Below, one piece after another: positions 6,491-9,099 of a DNA stretch of 9,099 nt. Origin of the DNA: Halanaerobiaceae bacterium (lineage in GTDB: Bacteria; Bacillota_F; Halanaerobiia; Halanaerobiales; CSSED10-376). A program made the position numbers and the translations under genes. Where the stretch lies: NCBI GenBank assembly GCA_003557445.1, contig PWOK01000226.1:1-9099 (forward strand), in the 5' to 3' direction. The notes under the pieces were generated by a model that was not told the origin of the DNA, made no database searches, and was given only the letters and a program-made list of their open reading frames with translations. The first letter of the stretch is position 1. Each line of letters starts with the position of its first letter.

Positions 6491-7135
6491 ATGTTTAATG
6501 ACAGAAAAGTTAGAATAAGAAAAGAATACGAATTGGAAAATCAACATAAAGGATTAGTTGAGATTCGTGATATTTTAAATGGCTTAAATATTGAATATTT
6601 TATCGGGGGTGGGACATTGTTGGGAATAGTTCGCGATGGTGATTTTATTCCCTGGGACTGGGACGCACATATTAACCTAAAGACCGAGGATGTTTTTGAT
6701 AAAAAAGAACAAATGATAGAATCATTTATTGATAAAGGTTTTTCTGTTGCCAAGCGTGATTTTTCAAGAGAGAACTTCAAAATAGTATTAACGAAATATA
6801 ACACTGATTATGAGTTGATGGGATGGTTTATAGAAGGCAGTTTAAGACATAGAAGACATTATAAGTTGCCTGATAAGTTTTTCAAGAATCCTTCAAAGAA
6901 AAAGCTTAGAGGAGAGTTGTATACATGTATGTCGCTGTCCGAAGAGTATCTTAAGTATAAATATGGTGAATGGCAAAAGCCTTTGCGAACTTGTAATAAA
7001 AACAAGTACTTGAGCAGCGACTTCCATAAGAAACCTAAAATAAAACGAATTTTTGAAGAAAACATAAAGCGAGTTAAAAATATAATGAAAAAATTAAAAA
7101 GTACTTTTCAAAGTTTATGCAGCAAGAAAAAATAA
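6491..7135 (+). CDS. LicD-family nucleotidyltransferase-fold protein
   Basis: LicD proteins transfer phosphocholine or related phospho-substituents onto surface glycans; fukutin and FKRP are eukaryotic relatives that transfer ribitol phosphate. The core motif is here: GGGTLLGIVRDGDFIPWDWD (39-58), with D56 and D58 as the metal-binding Asp pair. The usual LicD form is PWDDDID, so the pair is kept but the third Asp is replaced (WDWDAHI). A C-terminal YLKYKYGEWQKP matches the family's tyrosine/YG-W-P element. The tail is strongly basic. ATG 6491 was chosen because GGAA (6481-6484) sits 6 nt upstream; GTG 6479 is an in-frame alternative four codons earlier with no Shine-Dalgarno. No CTP-choline genes (licA/licC) are in the window, so the transferred group is unknown. 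It overlaps the next gene by 19 bp. Confidence 0.8.
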   Translation: MFNDRKVRIRKEYELENQHKGLVEIRDILNGLNIEYFIGGGTLLGIVRDGDFIPWDWDAHINLKTEDVFDKKEQMIESFIDKGFSVAKRDFSRENFKIVLTKYNTDYELMGWFIEGSLRHRRHYKLPDKFFKNPSKKKLRGELYTCMSLSEEYLKYKYGEWQKPLRTCNKNKYLSSDFHKKPKIKRIFEENIKRVKNIMKKLKSTFQSLCSKKK

Positions 7136-8100
7136 TTGTATTAGGCTCCGGTTATAGCGGATGCGGTGCCGTTTTTGACTATCTTTCCGGCCGTGAGGAT
7201 ATAGGGGATCCACTCAAAGGAACTGAGTTTAGATTAATACAGGATCCGGGCGGTATAGCTAATCTTCACAATTCCATTAAATCAAGTTTTCATATCAATT
7301 CGGCGAGTAAGGCTATAAAGGATTTCTATAAATTATGTGAGGTAATGGGAAGACCTGGATATGCGACTTCAAGCGGGATCGATTACAAGAAGATAATTCC
7401 TGATTACAAAGACAAGATTAACAGTTATATAAATAACATCACGGCAGTGAAATATAAAGGAATGCCTGCATGTGAAGTTATGCATTTACAGGCGGTTAAA
7501 CAAGTCGTTTTACGCATCTGGCGCAAGTTAATGAAGAAAGCAGGAATAAGAAAACCCGGTGTCGGAACCGTATTTGTGCCTGTTACGGAAGATGTTTTTC
7601 TGAAGGAAAGCGCAATATTTATTGATTCGTTACTATCTAATTCCAATCAAAAAAATATTGTTATTAATCAGGGCGGGTCTTTTTGGGCTCCTGTCAGCTC
7701 CACCCGGTATTACTCCGGAGATAGAAAAGTGATTATTGTTACCCGGGACCCAAAGGATGTATACGCAGAATTAAAAACCAAAGGATATGCTTATCCAGGG
7801 ACAGATGTGGAATTGTTCTGCAAGTGGTACATAGAATCAATGAAACACATTTCTGGTGAAGAATGGGGTAAACCTCTTGTGTACAGGGTCAAATTTGAAG
7901 AATTTGTTCAAAATTTTGAACAGGCAAAAGTAAAGCTCTCCCGTCATTTGGGCATACCGGGGAATATCAATTCTTCCTATGACCCTGAACAATCAAAAAA
8001 GAATATAGATAAATATAAAGAGATTCTGACACCGGAAGAGATTAAGGAAATAGAAGAAATAGTAGCAAAACATCATGAAATCATATCGAGATTCAATTGA
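7117..8100 (+). CDS. PAPS-dependent sulfotransferase family protein
   Basis: This protein probably transfers sulfate from PAPS to a glycan hydroxyl. The N-terminal P-loop-like 5'-phosphosulfate loop is LGSGYSGCGAVFDYL (9-23), and the 3'-phosphate-binding element is KVIIVTRDPKDVYAEL, with R210, D211 and P212. The serine that usually follows in this element (R-x-P-x-D-x-x-x-S) is not evident, so the loop is somewhat divergent. Length (327 aa) is in the normal range and no membrane span is seen. The start lies inside the LicD gene with no clear Shine-Dalgarno, implying coupled translation. GC is about 53% at 7141-7200, clearly higher than the genes to its left, suggesting a different origin. No PAPS synthesis genes are in the window. 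Confidence 0.78.
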   Translation: MQQEKIIVLGSGYSGCGAVFDYLSGREDIGDPLKGTEFRLIQDPGGIANLHNSIKSSFHINSASKAIKDFYKLCEVMGRPGYATSSGIDYKKIIPDYKDKINSYINNITAVKYKGMPACEVMHLQAVKQVVLRIWRKLMKKAGIRKPGVGTVFVPVTEDVFLKESAIFIDSLLSNSNQKNIVINQGGSFWAPVSSTRYYSGDRKVIIVTRDPKDVYAELKTKGYAYPGTDVELFCKWYIESMKHISGEEWGKPLVYRVKFEEFVQNFEQAKVKLSRHLGIPGNINSSYDPEQSKKNIDKYKEILTPEEIKEIEEIVAKHHEIISRFN

Positions 8101-8992
8101 GCAAAAAAATTATATATCAAGAGAACAATGTCCCGTATGTGGCAGCAAAGATAGCAAAGTTGTAATTAACTATCCTTTAAATAGCGATAGAATACTGCCG
8201 TTTCTTGAAAGTTATTATGAAAACAGAGTGCCTTTGGATAAAATTGATTTTGACTATTGTATTGTTAAATGTGATATATGCAGCCTGCTGTTTCAAAAGC
8301 ATATTCTGAATGATGAAAATATGTTTCTGCTTTATGAGAAATGGATATCTAAAGATGAGAGTTTAAATAAAAAAAAGTTTGCAGATATTTTTCTTTTTAT
8401 AAATTATGCGCTTGAAGTAAGCGCCATTGCCTCTATGCTGAAAAGAAAACCGCAGGATATTAAAGTTTTGGAATTCGGCATGGGATGGGGTTTTTGGGCA
8501 AATATTGCCCGGGCTTTCAATTTTCAGGTTACGGGCGCAGAGATATCTGAAGAAAGAATACGGTATGCTGAAAGTAACGGACTGAAGGTTACCCGCGATA
8601 TTGATGATGAAGAAGCGGAAAGTTATGATTACATATATGCGAATCAGGTTTTTGAACATATAGAAGAGCCTGCAGAGACACTTAAGAAACTGTCACGGAC
8701 ACTGAAGAAAAAAGGCATTATTCACATTAAGGTTCCTTTTGGGTATAATATTGAAAAAAAATTGAAAAAAAGACACTGGAAAGCCGGAAAAGACGCACTG
8801 CATCCCCTTGAACATATAAATTACTATAAAAGAAAAACTCTTAAAGTTTTGGCAAAACAAGTTGGTCTTTCTGTTATAAATAGATATCATTATCCCAAGA
8901 AGCTTGGATACAGGTTTTTTTTAAGCGTAAATCTAAGATACATATGCAGTTTGTTTAAGCCAACTAATATTTATCTTACAAAAGATTTGTAG
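8075..8992 (+). CDS. Class I SAM-dependent methyltransferase with N-terminal zinc ribbon
   Basis: Cys pairs C19-x2-C22 and C66-x2-C69 form a probable zinc-binding N-terminal domain. A SAM-binding fold follows: motif I is VLEFGMGWG (131-139), the acidic residue after strand 2 is in VTGAEIS, and the conserved QVFEHIEEP (191-199) is typical of the Methyltransf_23-type group. Such zinc-ribbon methyltransferases are frequent in surface-sugar and antibiotic-sugar clusters, but at 305 aa this one is shorter than the roughly 410-aa sugar C-methyltransferases (NovU/TylC3 type). The target is unknown. It overlaps the sulfotransferase gene by 26 bp and shares its higher GC (about 45% at 8461-8520), so the two likely travel together. 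Confidence 0.85.
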   Translation: MKSYRDSIEQKNYISREQCPVCGSKDSKVVINYPLNSDRILPFLESYYENRVPLDKIDFDYCIVKCDICSLLFQKHILNDENMFLLYEKWISKDESLNKKKFADIFLFINYALEVSAIASMLKRKPQDIKVLEFGMGWGFWANIARAFNFQVTGAEISEERIRYAESNGLKVTRDIDDEEAESYDYIYANQVFEHIEEPAETLKKLSRTLKKKGIIHIKVPFGYNIEKKLKKRHWKAGKDALHPLEHINYYKRKTLKVLAKQVGLSVINRYHYPKKLGYRFFLSVNLRYICSLFKPTNIYLTKDL

Positions 8993-9030
8993 AAATCTTA
9001 AAATAAAAATTTTGAAAGGAAAAAAATAAA

Positions 9031-9099
9031 ATGACGACAGCATTTATAATTATACTGGCAATTCTATTTGCCACAAATATGGGCGGTTCCGGGATTGCC
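9031..9099 (+). CDS. Probable PiT-family inorganic phosphate permease, 3'-truncated by window edge
   Basis: Only 23 codons are present. The N-terminus is a hydrophobic helix (TAFIIILAILFATNMGGSGIA), and the ATNMGGSGIA stretch resembles the first conserved segment of a PiT permease variant, which usually reads like N-G-A-N-D or N-x-G-x-S-G. GAAAGGA (9014-9020) lies 10 nt before the ATG. It is separated from the methyltransferase by 38 bp and may be a housekeeping gene flanking the glycan block. The assignment rests on a short sequence and could be wrong. Confidence 0.5.
   Translation, partial: MTTAFIIILAILFATNMGGSGIA

Noticed and set aside
8982..8999. Hairpin AAGATTT-GTAG-AAATCTT overlapping the methyltransferase stop codon, considered as a terminator
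   Set aside because: The stem is 7 bp and almost all A-T, and it is followed by an A-rich run rather than a U-run, so it does not meet the pattern of an intrinsic terminator.
1..9099. CRISPR array, tRNA, rRNA, integrase or attachment site
   Set aside because: No regularly spaced repeats, no cloverleaf-like sequence and no integrase motifs were seen on either strand.

Overview
The window reads as a bacterial surface-glycan (capsule, O-antigen, S-layer or flagellar glycan type) gene block, all on the + strand, using the standard code. Base composition is low-GC but uneven. Hand counts of single 60-base lines give about 18% GC at 5341-5400 and 30% at 4321-4380, against about 53% at 7141-7200 and 45% at 8461-8520. 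This suggests a mosaic accessory locus built from pieces of different origin. The phylum cannot be fixed from the sequence; a low-GC bacterium with a horizontally assembled glycan island is the safest reading.

Layout. Positions 1-717 hold the C-terminal part of an IS256-type (mutator) transposase, cut by the window edge. The likely right end of the element lies directly behind it (about 718-747) and runs into a TylF/MycF-type methyltransferase gene (707-1366), whose ribosome-binding site and first codons appear to be supplied by the IS. Next come a sialic/nonulosonic acid synthase (neuB-like, 1478-2539), a CMP-nonulosonate cytidylyltransferase fused to a HAD phosphatase (neuA-like, 2542-3726), a polysaccharide pyruvyl transferase-family protein (3734-4879) and a GT-B-like 'surface carbohydrate biosynthesis' protein (4889-6319). 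These four are spaced 2-9 nt apart and form one operon. An AT-rich gap of about 170 bp follows. A second tight block then holds a LicD-family protein (6491-7135), a sulfotransferase (7117-8100) and a zinc-ribbon class I methyltransferase (8075-8992), with 19 and 26 bp overlaps. The start of a probable PiT-type phosphate permease (9031 onward) is cut by the right edge and probably marks the end of the glycan block.

How the genes work together (inference). The NeuB-like and NeuA-HAD proteins would make and activate a nonulosonic acid. Both look more like the animal pair NANS/CMAS than like classical Neisseria-type NeuB/NeuA. NeuB lacks the arginine that reads the N-acetyl group in the Neisseria enzyme, and NeuA carries an apparently active KdsC/CMAS-type phosphatase domain. 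This suggests a 9-phosphate route to Neu5Ac or Kdn, in which the phosphatase is built into the cytidylyltransferase. No recognised sialyltransferase family is visible, so the pyruvyl transferase-like and surface-carbohydrate proteins are the candidates for transfer. LicD, the sulfotransferase and the methyltransferases would then decorate the glycan.
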